A DNA stretch of 64,000 nucleotides from the NCBI GenBank assembly GCA_037127315.1, contig JBBBDQ010001122.1:6031001-6095000 (forward strand), written 5' to 3'. The notes under the pieces were generated by a model. That model ran no database searches, was not told the origin of the DNA, and saw only the letters and a list, made by a program, of their open reading frames with translations. Each line of letters begins with the position of its first letter. The stretch's first letter is position 1. Below, in pieces: positions 41,881 through 53,505 of this stretch. The stretch is from Ascarosepion bandense. Lineage: Eukaryota > Mollusca > Cephalopoda > Sepiida > Sepiidae. Made by a program: the position numbers and the translations under genes.

Positions 41881-44430
41881 AGAAGCAAAACAAAGTGAAA
41901 CATGTTTTTGTGTGATGCGTTTTATCGTTCAGACTTTATCAGACTATGTTTATGCTGATGTGACTTCACGTGCAGATGAATGCCAAAGCAATAAGAGGAG
42001 AGTCAGTACTTGGTATAGGAGATTAGCAACTACTGCTGGATTGATAAAATACAATGAAAATCATATTTCATAACAGAAACCTTTCATGGGATGGACAGCC
42101 ATCTAGCACAGGCATGGTAATGGTAATATTTGCTGTTTCTTTATAAGAAAACATTCAGCATGCACTGATTGAGCAGTACTATTGTCCAGTATTTGTTATT
42201 GCTCTTTCTAGTAATGATGGAGGTTTCTTTCAAAACCTTTCATTTGAAGTTATGTGGAATGTCAACATCTTGACTATCATTATTCTATTTTTCAGTTACA
42301 GATGATATCCATTTTAGTTGTTGTTGTAGAAATACTTGAGTTGGTGTTCAGGTGTGTGTTAAACACACTGGGATTCTAAAGCCTTCGTTAGGGTATCCAA
42401 CTCAGAGAATGAAGTAATCTGTGGCTTGGCAGCATTCAATGATGTTGACTGGGTTTTCTTTTTGGGTACCTGCTGTTCTGGCTCAGAGTGAAATTGACCA
42501 AAGTGCAACATCATCTTCCATTTTAACAAATCTCATGCACAGACATTGCTTTATATTGTTAGATGATTTTTTTTTTTTCATGCCAAATGGCTAGCTATAG
42601 TTAAAAGAAAAAAAGCAATCATAACCAATGAAAACTCAAAATTAAAATATGCCTATTGACAACCAAATATGTCTCATGTCTACCAACAGTTAGGGAAGTC
42701 TATTCCTTGGTTTTGGTGCAATAAAATCTGTTTTTAAATGCTTAAAGCACATAAACTGAATGGGTCTCTTTGAATTACATGGCTGAACCAGCATAATCAG
42801 TTCTTCTTCAGTGAGTCACTGATTTTATTATTAGAAATGAAAAGGAACACCAATTTCGGTTTGCTCATAGCAAAAAGAATAGCAAAATATAGATAGATAA
42901 AAAGATTTTGTGAACTAGGGTTGTGCAAAGATCCTGTAATCAATTATGCAACTAAGTCATGTCATGTTTACGAACTTTGTGCCAGAGAATTTAAAAGTTT
43001 GTCTGATTTAAATGTAGTGCCTTCTGTGTCAAGCTTATATAACTCTATACCCTCCGGTAGTCCAAGACGTCTAGTACTATGGCTGATTGATGGAGTGATC
43101 TCCTCAACGCTGACCTGCTTTACCCCACGTTGTGATTAGGTTGATCCTAAGAAGGCTAAAATTGATTTGTCACAGATATTTTCGTATTGGGCTGGTCCAA
43201 GCAGAGTGAAGACGTACAGTAAAAAAAAAAAAATAACTCAATGTAATATAAAAAATATATCACTATTTTTATATTGGGTACTGCGTACGTTGGTTGTTAG
43301 CATGCTGTGTTTGTTGACCTAATTTGTTCCTAAATCTAACGTGACACTTGATTAAGCTGGTAAAGTTTGGCCTGCGGATTTAGTGAAGTTTGTTTAGCTG
43401 ATTTGGTGAGTTTGGCTCAAGGCTGATATCAGAGTTTTGCTTCATGTGTTGTCTTCTCTTGTCTTCTGTTTAATTTACTTTACGCATTCATATTTATTGG
43501 TGTCTGCCAAAAACTGGTATGGGAGTATGATGCAGTTGAAGGAATTGGTATTTCCTCCACCTGTCATCTTCATTGCTTTTGGTTCTGAGAAATTATTTTC
43601 CAATTTGGAAGTTCCCTCCTTTTCTCAGTGACTGTCATAAGCATTACTCTGCCCACAGCTCCTTCCCCTTCTTTGGTGGGTTGTCTGTGCCTGCTGCTCT
43701 TCAGTGGATGCAAGCAGTTCCTCCTCCTTCTTTTATCTCTGTTCTAATTAAAAAAATAACTATCATTTCAAACATGCTTTTTTTTTTTTTGTTGTTCTTC
43801 TTTCTGGTTTGATAATTGAATAAACAATTGGCTTTTTCACTTTCCTTGATCCAGGGTCAAAACATTCTCAGGGAACATCCTGTAGCGTACATTATAGTGA
43901 TAATCATTCAGTAGAAATGTCAAAATTTCTGAATGTGGTTTTATCGAAACAAATTAGTTGGTATCCATTGTTTTCACTTTTGACACCTCTGCCGCGAGAT
44001 TTTCCAAGACAGTTTGATATTTCCTTCCCGTCCAGAATCAGATATGGTACACTTGGCTTTTCATTCTTTGGTCAAAACATTCTTTAAGTAACCTTTTCAT
44101 CTCTTAACTGGCATTTAGAATTTTTACCGAGTTTTATCAACCAACTGTCAACACCTCATCTATTGTACAAATTAAGTATTGTTCTTAGCTGGCCACCTGA
44201 TTTGTTTCAGAATTTTCAATTCCCTGGGAACAAATTGTCTCATTCTTTATATCTTTAACCCTTTTCATGATAAGTTTATCAGTATATTGTTTTTTTTTTT
44301 ATATCCAAAAGCTGTTATTATTAATTACCAGCAACCAAAATAGTGTTACATATAGAACCCTGTGTGTTCAAAGCACAATGAAGTCTTACAACACTATCCT
44401 GTGATATATTGTGTGTTTGTGTGTAATATA
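41881..44430. other. ARMC8: Intron 5 sequence, mostly unassigned
   Basis: 42,120-42,290 is a copy of the dispersed repeat at 19.8 kb. 43,300-43,850 has several short open frames without family features and may be an old LINE. The rest shows nothing recognisable. Confidence 0.4.
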
Positions 44431-44432
44431 TA

Positions 44433-44700
44433 TATTGTCAGCTGCAGACAGATCTGTTTTGCTGTATCACAGCTCATCAGTATGGTTAGATTGCTTTTTC
44501 ACCCAGGATGGAAACCAGACCGAAATGATGTCAGTCGGCGACTCTACCCCTGGGCTATGGGTGTTTGGTGGAAGTAGGCAGACTTTTTAGCACATATCAT
44601 TATACGCGCCCAATAGCTAGAGCGCTCTAATTCATTTCACTTTATTGTGTTGTATCGAGCACTCTTTATAAAAGTGAATGCATGAACAGTGGGTTTAAAA
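44433..44700 (-). mobile_element. Hammerhead-ribozyme SINE, copy 8
   Basis: On the minus strand: A-box-like ATAGCCCAGGGGTAGAGTCG, B-box-like GGTTTCCATCC, hammerhead, short TA tail. The 5' region extends to about 44,690, where another TA tract begins. Confidence 0.75.
44437..44490 (-). ncRNA. Hammerhead ribozyme motif, copy 8 (G12 lost)
   Basis: CTGATGA, perfect stem II GCTGT-GAT-ACAGC, AAAA for GAAA, stem III ACAG/CTGT, GTC. The stem I 3' strand TGCAG has lost two pairs. Confidence 0.7.
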
Positions 44701-44779
44701 CCTACATGTTCCATAAATTTCTGATAATATATATATATATCTTACAATATATATATATATATATATATAGATATATATA

Positions 44780-45070
44780 GCAGAGTTTTATGTCAACACA
44801 AAATAAAATCGTCGCTGATGGTGGATGTTATTGTGTTACTATCTTAATAACCTCTCTGAAGATGGCTCATGTGAGCCGAAAACTTAGAACCAACTTAATA
44901 AAAAATTATCCAAATGTTGGAGAATTTTTGTCTTTATTTTCAACTGAAATTAACGCCAAAATATAACATTTAGAATGGGTCATAATTAGACATAATAGAC
45001 ATTCATTCTCTCTTATATTTAACAGTATGTTTAGAAAATATAAATGACAGTGGAAAACTGTTTCATTGAA
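44780..45070 (+). repeat. Fold-back/Penelope-like repeat with hammerhead-like hairpin
   Basis: CTCTGAAGA, T, perfect 6-bp hairpin GGCTCA-TG-TGAGCC, GAAAAC near 44,853-44,882. The following AACTTAATAAAAAATTATCC and ACATTTAGAATGG are shared with the repeats at 62.3-62.95 kb. Confidence 0.65.
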
Positions 45071-45521
45071 ACTAGATTTAATTATGAGTTTTACTTTTGT
45101 AGGGTTTATCAGATCCAAAAACGAAAGAAAGAAGTGTGTGTGCTTAAATAATAAATCATTTGTACTTTTTCCACTAAGATGGCATTTCTTATAATAAAAG
45201 AATAGAAATAAGTGACTTTGTGCATTTCTTTCTTACACCTTTGGATCTGATGAAGTCTTGAAATGCAAAATCAAATCAAGTTTTAATGAAACACTTTCCC
45301 ATTTGTCATATTTCTCCAAAACTTTTTAGGAATTCTATACCCTATTTTTTTTTTCTTTCTCTCTTTCTCTTTCTCTCTCTCACACACACACACATTTTTT
45401 TTTTAAAAGAAATATTGTTTGCTGTAATTGCAGAAGCATTTCATGTTTTGCTGGCAACATTGTAAATCAGCTTTTTTAGGTAGGTTTGAATGGATGATAG
45501 AAATTAATATTTCTTTTCCAG

Positions 45522-45617
45522 CAGGACTCAGCGATCATCCCTCATTTAATAAGTGTTCTTCCCAAATCAGCTTGTACTCAGGAATGCATCACTACTATAT
45601 TTGCCAACTGCTGTAAG
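45522..45617 (+). CDS. ARMC8: ARMC8 exon 6
   Basis: Encodes QDSAIIPHLISVLPKSACTQ then ECITTIFANCCK, matching the vertebrate T-D-A-T-V-I-P-H-L-M segment and its C-C-K end. The acceptor is TTCCAGCAG|G: a NAGNAG site, so Gln can be included (start 45,522) or skipped (start 45,525) without changing frame. Donor GTAAGC. Confidence 0.94.
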
Positions 45618-45896
45618 GTAAGCATTAAAATTGTTTTTCAACATTATTAAAAACAGAATGTTATTGCTGTCTCTTCCAACTGATATGTAAAACAAAAAAC
45701 GCTACATAAAAATAACTAAAAAAATGCTAGAGAAAACTCGATTTTCATAGTAAAAACCAATCAATGTTGGTAAAATGTTTTTAAAATATTTATATTTAGT
45801 AATATATTGTACAAATTTCAGTTTATATCTGTTGTTATTAATAACTTGTATTGTGGGTGTTAGGTTTTATTCTGCAAAGTCCTACATAAATTTTTA

Positions 45897-46609
45897 TCTA
45901 AACTTATTTATAAATGGAACTTTGTGCGTGTGTGTGTGTGTGTGTCTGTTACCTATAGACTCCGAAATGGCTGAACCAATTTTCTTGAAAATTTACACAG
46001 TTGTACTATAAGCATCTGCGAATGTTCTTAGCTAGGTTTTGTGTCGAGATACCCCTGATAAATATCGAAAATCGATAATCGAAAAAATAGGGTTATAGAA
46101 GGAGTGGTCCGATTTTAATCAAATTTGATACACTCATAGACAAAGACATAAGAAACGATATTCAGAAGTTTCAAGGTTGCAGTTCTTACAATAGTGCAGA
46201 AAATTGATAGTATATATATATATATATATATATAAAAAGGCAAGATGTTTGGGCATGCCTATTTATCTGCCTGTATGTCTATTTTTTTTCAGCCCTTTTA
46301 TTTTAGTTTTTGCTTCAGGTTTGGCTCTAAGTAGGTATAATTGTAGTTCTTAGTCTCAGCCATGATACCATTTACTCAGAGGACTTATTTAGCCTTCAAA
46401 ATTCACTTTACAATGAAAAAAACTTTTTTGATATTGATACCAGGAAATCAAAATTTGACTTACATCCATTCATTTTTCTTTCGCTTAACTGGAAACAACT
46501 ATTGCTTTTTAGTGTTTTGTGCCAATGTCCAAAGAGTCTGAGCTCCAGGACCATGGATTAGTTTTAAAGCTTTCATTACACCCGAGCAATGCCGGGCTAT
46601 ACTGCTAGT
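45897..46609 (+). mobile_element. Non-autonomous Helitron, copy D (both ends intact)
   Basis: Starts A|TCTAAACTTATTTATAAATG. It ends CCGAGCAATGCCGGGCTATA then CTGCTAGT|T, with the terminal hairpin nearly complete. (TG)n near the 5' end and (TA)n at 46,209-46,234. It lies 280 bp after exon 6. Confidence 0.9.
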
Positions 46610-47175
46610 TCATAAATAAATCCCAAAATATATAGACTGGGTTAAATAACACAATTATATTTGATTAACACAATATCCTATAACCCTGAATAAATTGATA
46701 TTCTATTATTTTACCTGTTGTTAATATTGGTTCCTTGACATTCTATAACCTTCATCAGTCTTTCAACCATTAGTTTGGTTTACTTTTTCACTGTTTTGGC
46801 TAACATCATTAGCCCCAAACCTTCCTTCTGTTGTCTTTTCAGTCATGTTGATTATTTCTTTGAAGGACTTAACATCTAGCCCAATTATTAAGTCTATCCA
46901 TACTGTTGAGAAATTGGTTTTCATATACTTCTGCAGCAATCGTATACATTGTGATTTTTACTTAAAGTTCGTAGTTTGATTGCTTTCTTGTTTTTATTCA
47001 ATATTATTAATATTCTACATAGATTACCTCCTAGCCATTAAGTGTTGAACTTTTTATTTATTTTTTTGTGTTGGTACAAGTGTTTTCTTTTCTGGACACT
47101 GTGTGTAAAGACTGTTGAAAAGTTCTGCATATTTGAGTGTTTTCAGCTATTCTTTAGCCATTATCAAGGATAATT
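46610..47175. other. Unassigned intron 6 sequence
   Basis: Nothing recognised. Confidence 0.4.
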
Positions 47176-47177
47176 TT

Positions 47178-47435
47178 AGGGCACTTTGGCGTGGTGTAAT
47201 GGTTAGCAAGCTCGTCTCACTAGAATCATTATAACTGAGTAGTGAGTTCGATCATCACTGGATACCCCCTACTTTAGGCCGTGTTTCACGTCTAAGCTAC
47301 GCTTAGAAAATCACCTTTTTCCAGGTGTTGGGGTTGAGCGCAGGGCTAACTCTGCCCCATAAAAAACAGTTTGCTACGGAAACAAAAAAAAACGCTGCCC
47401 TACACACCATTAGGTGTAAGGAGAAATTTATTTTA
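47178..47435 (+). mobile_element. tRNA-derived SINE
   Basis: GGCGTGGTGTAATGGTTAGC (A-box region) and GAGTTCGATCATC (B box) open the element. The body CCGTGTTTCACGTCTAAGCT...GCTGCCCTACACACC follows, and it ends with a T/A-rich tail TTTATTTTATTT. Confidence 0.75.
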
Positions 47436-47865
47436 TTTAAGGATAATTTTATTTACTAGTGAAAAATAAAAGCCTCCTCCACATGTAAAAAAACATTAAA
47501 AATAATGAAAGCGCTATTAAAAAGAAAAAGCCAACACTCAATTAACTATTTTGGAAAATAAAACATTTCTATAAATTCAGATACATACATAAAAAATGCA
47601 CACATCTTGATAATAGGTAAAAGAATCACGCGTGTTGATAATAGGTAAAAGAATAGCTGAAAGGACTTGAATATACAGAACTTTTAACTTTTGAACAATT
47701 TTTACACACTTTGTGTTCAGAAAAGAAAACACTTGGATGAACAGAAGAAAAATTAAATAAAAAGCTTAATCGCAGTACCATGTCAGTTTTCTTTAACCAA
47801 ACTTGTGTGCGTACACACACACACACACATGAAAATATGCCGGTATTTCATACCTATGTTTGAAA

Positions 47866-48110
47866 CTACCTGTTCCCATATGACCACTAAAGTTAAGCAA
47901 TATTGAACCTAATCAGTACCTAGATGGGTGACCATTTGGGGATACCAGATGCTGTAAGCTTGAATGTGCAGGTGGTGTAATTGATAATGGCTTAGAATTT
48001 TGAATCAGAGAGCTAAGTTTCAATTCCTGTTTGATTTGTTATATTCACTTCCCTGAAAAAAGCATGAATTTACTTCTTCAGCAAAGGGTTAGTAAGATTT
48101 GTATCAATTA
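47866..48110 (+). mobile_element. Composite 5S rRNA/tRNA SINE, copy 3 (best preserved)
   Basis: The 5S part (about 47,868-47,958) reads CTGTTCCCATATGACCACTA, AGTTAAGCAATATTGAACC, AGTACCTAGATGGGTGACC and GGGGATACCAGATGCTGTAA, the internal control region and 3' half of 5S rRNA. The tRNA-like part follows (GGTGTAATTGATAATGGC; AAGTTTCAATTCC). Confidence 0.85.
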
Positions 48111-48669
48111 ATCATTATTATCTAAAAAAAAAAAAAGAATCCCTTGATGAGCCATAGAAAGTGAATCGGTCAATCATACCTACATTGCAAAGCAACTTTT
48201 TAGAGAAAGGATATTTGATTGTAAAACTTAATGCTACACATTTTTTTCAGTTTTCATCTAGTGTGGATAAGTTTGTGATGACTTTCTTTTAATTTCTTTT
48301 GATAAAATTGTGAACAATTTATTTTTTCTTTTTACATGATTAAAATGCCGAGGAATTATTTGAAGTTCTCATCAATTTGCAATGTTGTACTGTACAATTA
48401 ACAAATTCAACAAGTCATTTATAAAGCCTACGACTTTTTCATTATACTGAACTGTGACTACATGCCAATTTGTAATCTGTTTGCTTTCAGTAGTACAAGG
48501 GAGACTAACAGAAGGCTCACATTTTTTCAAATTTAATTATTCATTGGAGTTTCAGCCTTTGAAGCTCTCTCAGCAGCACTAACATTTTGTAGATTTTAGA
48601 AGCATTGCTACTAGCAAGATTCTTCTGTTGCAATATTTGTCTTATATTTATTTTTCTTTTATTTGAAAG

Positions 48670-48750
48670 ACACAAGAACATCAAAATATCTTGTGCAGCA
48701 ATGGAGCCATTGAGGCTTTGGCTCCTCTCCTCAAATCCAATATTTATAAG
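48670..48750 (+). CDS. ARMC8: ARMC8 exon 7
   Basis: 27 codons, phase 0 at both ends: TQEHQNILCSNGAIEALAPL then LKSNIYK. It matches vertebrate H-Q-T-I-L-F-N-H-G-A-V. The acceptor TTTTATTTGAAAG has a poor pyrimidine tract; the donor is GTAAGA. Confidence 0.93.
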
Positions 48751-48889
48751 GTAAGATTTTTCTCTTAGAAATTATAGTTATACTTGTGATGTTGGTAAGC
48801 ATTACTTGGGTTTATGAATGTTTACAGTTTGAAAAATTTATTATCCTTTTTATGTCAACTATTGACCTTTGAATGAATTCAGCTGTAAT

Positions 48890-49170
48890 TTGAACTCGGC
48901 TCCCCGAGTTCGAATTCCAGCTGAATTCATTGCCTTCACTTACGCGCAAATACCCTTGGGAAAGGTATTAATCTGTCTATTTCTTCCAGTTATGGGTTAA
49001 ATAACAGGACAGATTTGGTTCTATAGCCTTGGTCGGCAATCAGTCTACCACAGAAAGCAATGGCAACCTACTACGGGATAATCTTCTGCTCAGTCAGTCA
49101 TGTCTCTTTCGAGACATGATCGCCCAAGCGTATATCACGTATGGCACTTTACTGACTGATTGACCTTTAC
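48890..49170 (+). mobile_element. tRNA-derived SINE
   Basis: CGAGTTCGAATTCCAGCTGA (B box) to GGCACTTTACTGACTGATTG: plus-strand copy of the 59.9-kb family, lacking the first part of its tRNA head. Confidence 0.8.
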
Positions 49171-49244
49171 TTATTTTTAATATCCCCCTTTGACTTCCTC
49201 CCCTTTTTTATTATCTCCTTTTGGCCTTCTTCTTCTTTTTCTTG

Positions 49245-49650
49245 CCTTCAGTCACTTTCTCACCATTGTGATGTGGCTTCCCTCTATCTTTTCTACAAGT
49301 ATTTTCATAGCAACTGCTCTGCTCTGACGAGCTTTTTTTCCCTGGTTCTCCAACTACATGTATTTACTTTTGCTACTAGATTAGCATCTAGGTCCCACCC
49401 TTTTAATGTCAAAATAGTTAAATGTAACACTCTCTTCTATTCTAACAGTTTCTTTTCACGCACTTCCCATTTGTGGAACTCCCTACCATTTGCTTGCTTC
49501 CCTGATAGCTGCAATCTCCAAAAGTTTAAATGCAATGTCATTTGATATCTTCTATCTACTTTTCTTCGACATACCCAGTACCTTGTTTTTTCTCTCACTG
49601 TAACCCACTGTGCACCAGTGTCAGTGCTGCCTTGCTTAGGGTGATATGAT
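49245..49650 (+). pseudogene. LINE 3'-end relic
   Basis: Readable pieces are MASLYLFYKYFHSNCS, TRLASRSHPFNVK and RTSHLWNSLPFACFPDSCNL, the C-terminus of a Jockey/CR1-type reverse transcriptase. It ends in GCCTTGCTTAGGGTGATATGATC plus A-rich. It is flanked by repeated pyrimidine-rich blocks (ATATCCCYCTTTGACTTCC at 49,181 and 49,687). Confidence 0.85.
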
Positions 49651-50640
49651 CATTAAAAAGAAATCTGCTTTATCACTACCCCCCAATATCCCTCTTTGAC
49701 TTCCTTTCCCTTTTTTAATGTCTCCTTTTGGCCTCTTCCCCCCCCCCCTTTTTTTAATGTCTTCTTTTTGGCCTCCCTTCTTTTCCTTTTTAAATGTCTA
49801 TATTTCATAGTTTGTAAAATCAGAGTTACTCTTTAATTGGAAACTTCTAATTTTTATTTTGTGTCTCTCTCCTTTGCACTTTTAAAAAATTTCCTTTCTC
49901 TTCTGACTTTTTTTTACTCTGAATCTCGCAACTCTATCCAGGTTTAGGCTCTACTCTCTGCCTATACTGGTCGCATAATTGTAATTCTCACGGTAAGTGG
50001 AATTGTAGAGATGAAGTCAAATTCTGTTCTAGCCTGTTGTGTTAATGCTCTCTGGAAAGAAGTGAATCCATCTCTCCTCCTCCTTAGCTATGAGTTAGAT
50101 ATTTGCCTTGAGTGGCAACCAGTCTAGGAGAAGGACTATTCAGAATTCCAAATCGTGGAGAAGGTAGCAGGAATTTACTATCTTTCTCAAGAAAAAGTGG
50201 TCCTTCCCAGATAATAAAGAAAAGGAATCTGAAGAATTTTGATTGTCTATGTCCTGAAGGAACATAGCATTGGAAACAAGATAAAACTTTGTCTATATTT
50301 CTGAGATGAGTTATTGTAATTATTTACACTATTTACACTGTTTGGACTGTTGTCCTCATTTTTTCAAATTTTTTACCCAAAGAGTTGTGAGTTCAATACT
50401 TGGTTACAGCAGACCTGACCAAAAGACTTGGAGAGTTAATTTATAAGGGAGATAATTAATATTGAGATATCTGGAAAAGGTATGACATGTGGAACAAGAA
50501 CAATCTACTCTGGTGGATGAAATAAAGTGTTCAGTTCAAAATTCCAAATATCTGAAGAAGGTTGGAGTGTACAATGTTTGAAATGTTGTGAATATGGCAA
50601 CCAAGATGAGGACAACAATGTAAATAGTGTAAATAAAACA
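49651..50640. other. Unassigned intron 7 sequence
   Basis: A poly-C/poly-T tract near 49,739-49,755, then nothing recognised. Confidence 0.4.
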
Positions 50641-51690
50641 AAACTGTCTGCCTCCTCATTTCCAGTCCATGCTCGGCGTCATCTTTCTCAGCTTAGACTC
50701 TCTGTTTGTTTCTCTCTTGTCATCCTAATTTCATCCAGAAATTGTTTGTATCAATGTAACTTTACTGCCTGTATCAACTTGCATGTTAAATACTTGACCA
50801 TTTATCCCTATTTTTACTCTACCTCTTTGTTATATATTCTTTGTAAATATTTCAGTTTCTTCTTGGAAGGGGGCTTTGAAAAGTTTTTATTTTTTCTATT
50901 TGCTTTTTGTACTTGCATACATTCTGAAAATGATCTCTTTTTTTGCAATTTGAGCATATTTTTCATAGAGCTTGACATTTGTACTTGTCTTTCTTGTGAA
51001 TTTTTTCCACAATATCTGCATTTAATTATGGATTTGGTCTTGCTTGTCCTATATGTCTCGAATTTTTCTTTTAGTTGATTAAATTTTCTAATCAACTCTG
51101 TTTCAAAAACTCTATGCTAGCTTCTAAACTCATTTTGCTACTTTGTAAACATTCTTGTATTTTTCGCTTGTGGTTTTGCTTTTGCAAGCCTTCTATTAAC
51201 CTAAGAAGAATCAATTCATCTTTTATAGTCATTTACTGTGTTATCAATTTTTCAAATTCACAATACTTGGCTCGTTCTTTCAATCTCTGTAAGTGTTGTA
51301 TATTGGACTCATTTGATGCTTGTCTTGTTTCTAAAAACTTGGCTCTTTCAGCAGTTACTAATCTTTTTTTTTTTTTGGTCTTATGTTCTTTTTTATAATT
51401 TTCACAATTTTTTCAAATGTCATTTCTTCTAATTCATTAAGTGACTCATTGTCAAAATTTTCTTCACAGATTTGCTCTTAACCAATCTTGTTTTCTCCTC
51501 CGTCAGTCTTTGTGTTTCTTAATTTTTTTTTATTCTTGTAAATGCAGTAAAAGTTCTTATCCATGTTTCTATGTATTCTGGGTCATCCAGCAAATTTAAG
51601 GATCCTATCTGCAATGCCATCGTTATATTTTGCATTTCTTTATGCATAGTGGTAGTCATAGCACAGCTCTCTGTGTCCATTGTGATGACA
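50641..51690 (-). pseudogene. Ty3/gypsy Gag relic
   Basis: On the minus strand: MDTESCAM, then MALQIGSLNLLDDPEYIETW, then AKFLETRQASNESNIQHLQR and LKERAKYCEFEKLI, then a damaged zinc knuckle CRYCGKNSQER. This order (W-x-x-x-F capsid start, capsid helices, CCHC nucleocapsid) is that of Gag. Stops and lost cysteines make it inactive. Pol is not present to its left. Confidence 0.75.
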
Positions 51691-51830
51691 GGCTTTTCTC
51701 TTTCTTACCTCTCCAGTTAGTCTCTATTTATACTTGCCTATTAATTTGCATATGATACTACAGTAAGCATATTATATCTGTCAATAAATTTGATGTCTTC
51801 TAATGTGTTAGAACATGAATGACTAAAAAT
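51691..51830 (-). mobile_element. Short LTR-like segment of the gypsy relic
   Basis: On the minus strand a TG...CA segment of about 82 bp, TGTAGTATCATATGCAAATT ... AAGTATAAATAGAGACTAAC ... ATCACA, runs directly into the gag leader. It is homologous to the segment at 1518-1603. Confidence 0.55.
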
Positions 51831-52227
51831 CTGCACAGACTTTCTGGACAACCCAATATTTACTTTTTTATAATCCTCTTTCTATTACTTGTTTTATGTA
51901 CAAATTTAGTGACTTTTTTTCTTTTTCAATATTCCCTTTTTTGAATATTTACCATGTAACTTGTTTTACTCCTTGGTTTGTTTGTACTTTGTTTTCATTT
52001 TTATCTTACTCTTATTTTTATTTATTTATTTTATAACTATTACTTTTTTATTTTTATTACTCTCTTTTTTTTACTTATTTCATATCAGAAATAAAAAACA
52101 AAGCTTTGTTGCATATTCTTCTGTGTTAGCTGTTGACCTTCTGCCAGATTCACATTTAGAAATTAATAATAAATATTTCTCTTTATATTTTTCTGATCAC
52201 ACTCTAATTTTCTATTTTATTTTACAG
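51831..52227 (+). other. ARMC8: Intron 7 end
   Basis: T-rich low-complexity sequence leads to the exon 8 acceptor TTTTACAG. No element is recognised. Confidence 0.4.
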
Positions 52228-52306
52228 GTACAGATGCCCACGTTACGGTGTTTCTCTGTGATGTGTTACCAGAATGAGGAAGTTGCAAAAGCCATTGCCA
52301 ATTATG
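52228..52306 (+). CDS. ARMC8: ARMC8 exon 8
   Basis: VQMPTLRCFSVMCYQNEEVA then KAIANY plus one base. It matches vertebrate V-R-M-Q-A-L-K-C-F-S-V. Donor GTAATG at 52,307. Confidence 0.95.
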
Positions 52307-52745
52307 GTAATGATTACTTTTCAGTTTGTTATGGAAGAAAATTTATAAAGTTTAGAACACTTATATCAGTGTGAAAAAATGTTTGTGGTCGTCTACTCTC
52401 AACAACCATCCAAACATAGGTTCGAAAAAAGACAGCTTTGATAATAAAAAATTTACACACCACTCCTCATCACTTAAGCTTTCTTTGTCCTCTTAAATAA
52501 GTTATATATAATTACATCTTTAATTAGAAATATCTGGTAATGGTACAATATTTGGGTTCATGTCTTTTTTGAGAACATCTTCGTTGTTCTTTTGTAACCT
52601 TATATTAAAAACAATCTGATTTGTATTAAAATGATTCTTCAGTAACTATTGTCATTATTGCTTTTTAAGATAATAATAATAATGATAATAATAATAATAC
52701 TAAGCCCTACATAACCAACGTTCATGTCTTTATATGTATTTTCAG
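52307..52745 (+). other. ARMC8: ARMC8 intron 8
   Basis: The shortest intron (439 bp), phase 1, with an AATAATAATA tract at 52,670-52,700. No transposable element is recognised in it. Confidence 0.9.
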
Positions 52746-52897
52746 GTGGTAACAAGAAAGAGACTATTCCAGAGATGTTGGTCCGTCTTCGTAATCGAGA
52801 TAAGACATCTGAGATGCAGATGGCAGCAGCTAAGTGCCTGACCTATTTATACAGGGGAGGTGCCCTCAATGCTAATGATCCTATCATCATGTTGAAG
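52746..52897 (+). CDS. ARMC8: ARMC8 exon 9
   Basis: GGNKKETIPEMLVRLRNRDK, then TSEMQMAAAKCLTYLYRGGA, then LNANDPIIMLK. It matches vertebrate R-D-K-x-x-E-M-Q-x-x-x-A-K-C-L-T-Y. Donor GTGAGC. Ends in phase 0. Confidence 0.96.
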
Positions 52898-53505
52898 GTG
52901 AGCTTTGCCTTTTTCCAATCAAAAATTTGATTTTCATATTTGCATTCTGATTTCTTTTAAAGAAATTCAGAAGCTTGGAAACTGTTCCAAGAGTTGTCTG
53001 GACTATTAATTTTTATTTCTTTGTTGTTGCCACATTTCAATAAATCAATTTGACAACTTCTTTTTGTGGAACTACAGTCGCATGGGAATTGTTTTATTTT
53101 GTTTTTCCTCTTGGTAGTTTTCCTCAGAACATTTTAGTCCACAGAAACGGCGACAAATATATACAAAATAGAAAAATTTGTTATGCCAGACTTTACAAGA
53201 TGGTGTGTAACGCAGGCAAACCTGTATTTTATATGCCAGGTTGACCATCACCAATTCTGCAATTGGTAATCCAGTACTAATTTCCACAAGAGTAATTTGG
53301 AATTTCCTGACTTGCCACACAGATCTGCTCAAACAATTTGATGTTGCTAGTTTTTGCATCAGTTGTTTTTTACCAATTTCGTACACAGGTTTTCTTCATT
53401 TTTACTCATTTTTTGGGTATTTTTATTATAACTTGCTGATGTTTTGCCTTAATCATGGTTCTAATGAATACAGGAAGCACTTCTCATGGTGTGAGCTACA
53501 AACAT
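52898..53505. other. ARMC8: Intron 9 start, unassigned
   Basis: No recognised element. Confidence 0.4.

Noticed and set aside
45245..45265. CTGATGAAGTCTTGAAATGC as another hammerhead
   Set aside because: CTGATGA and GAAA are present but the bases between cannot form stem II; likely chance.
50527..51078. 183-codon plus-strand open frame as a gene
   Set aside because: It is the antisense shadow of a minus-strand gypsy Gag relic.
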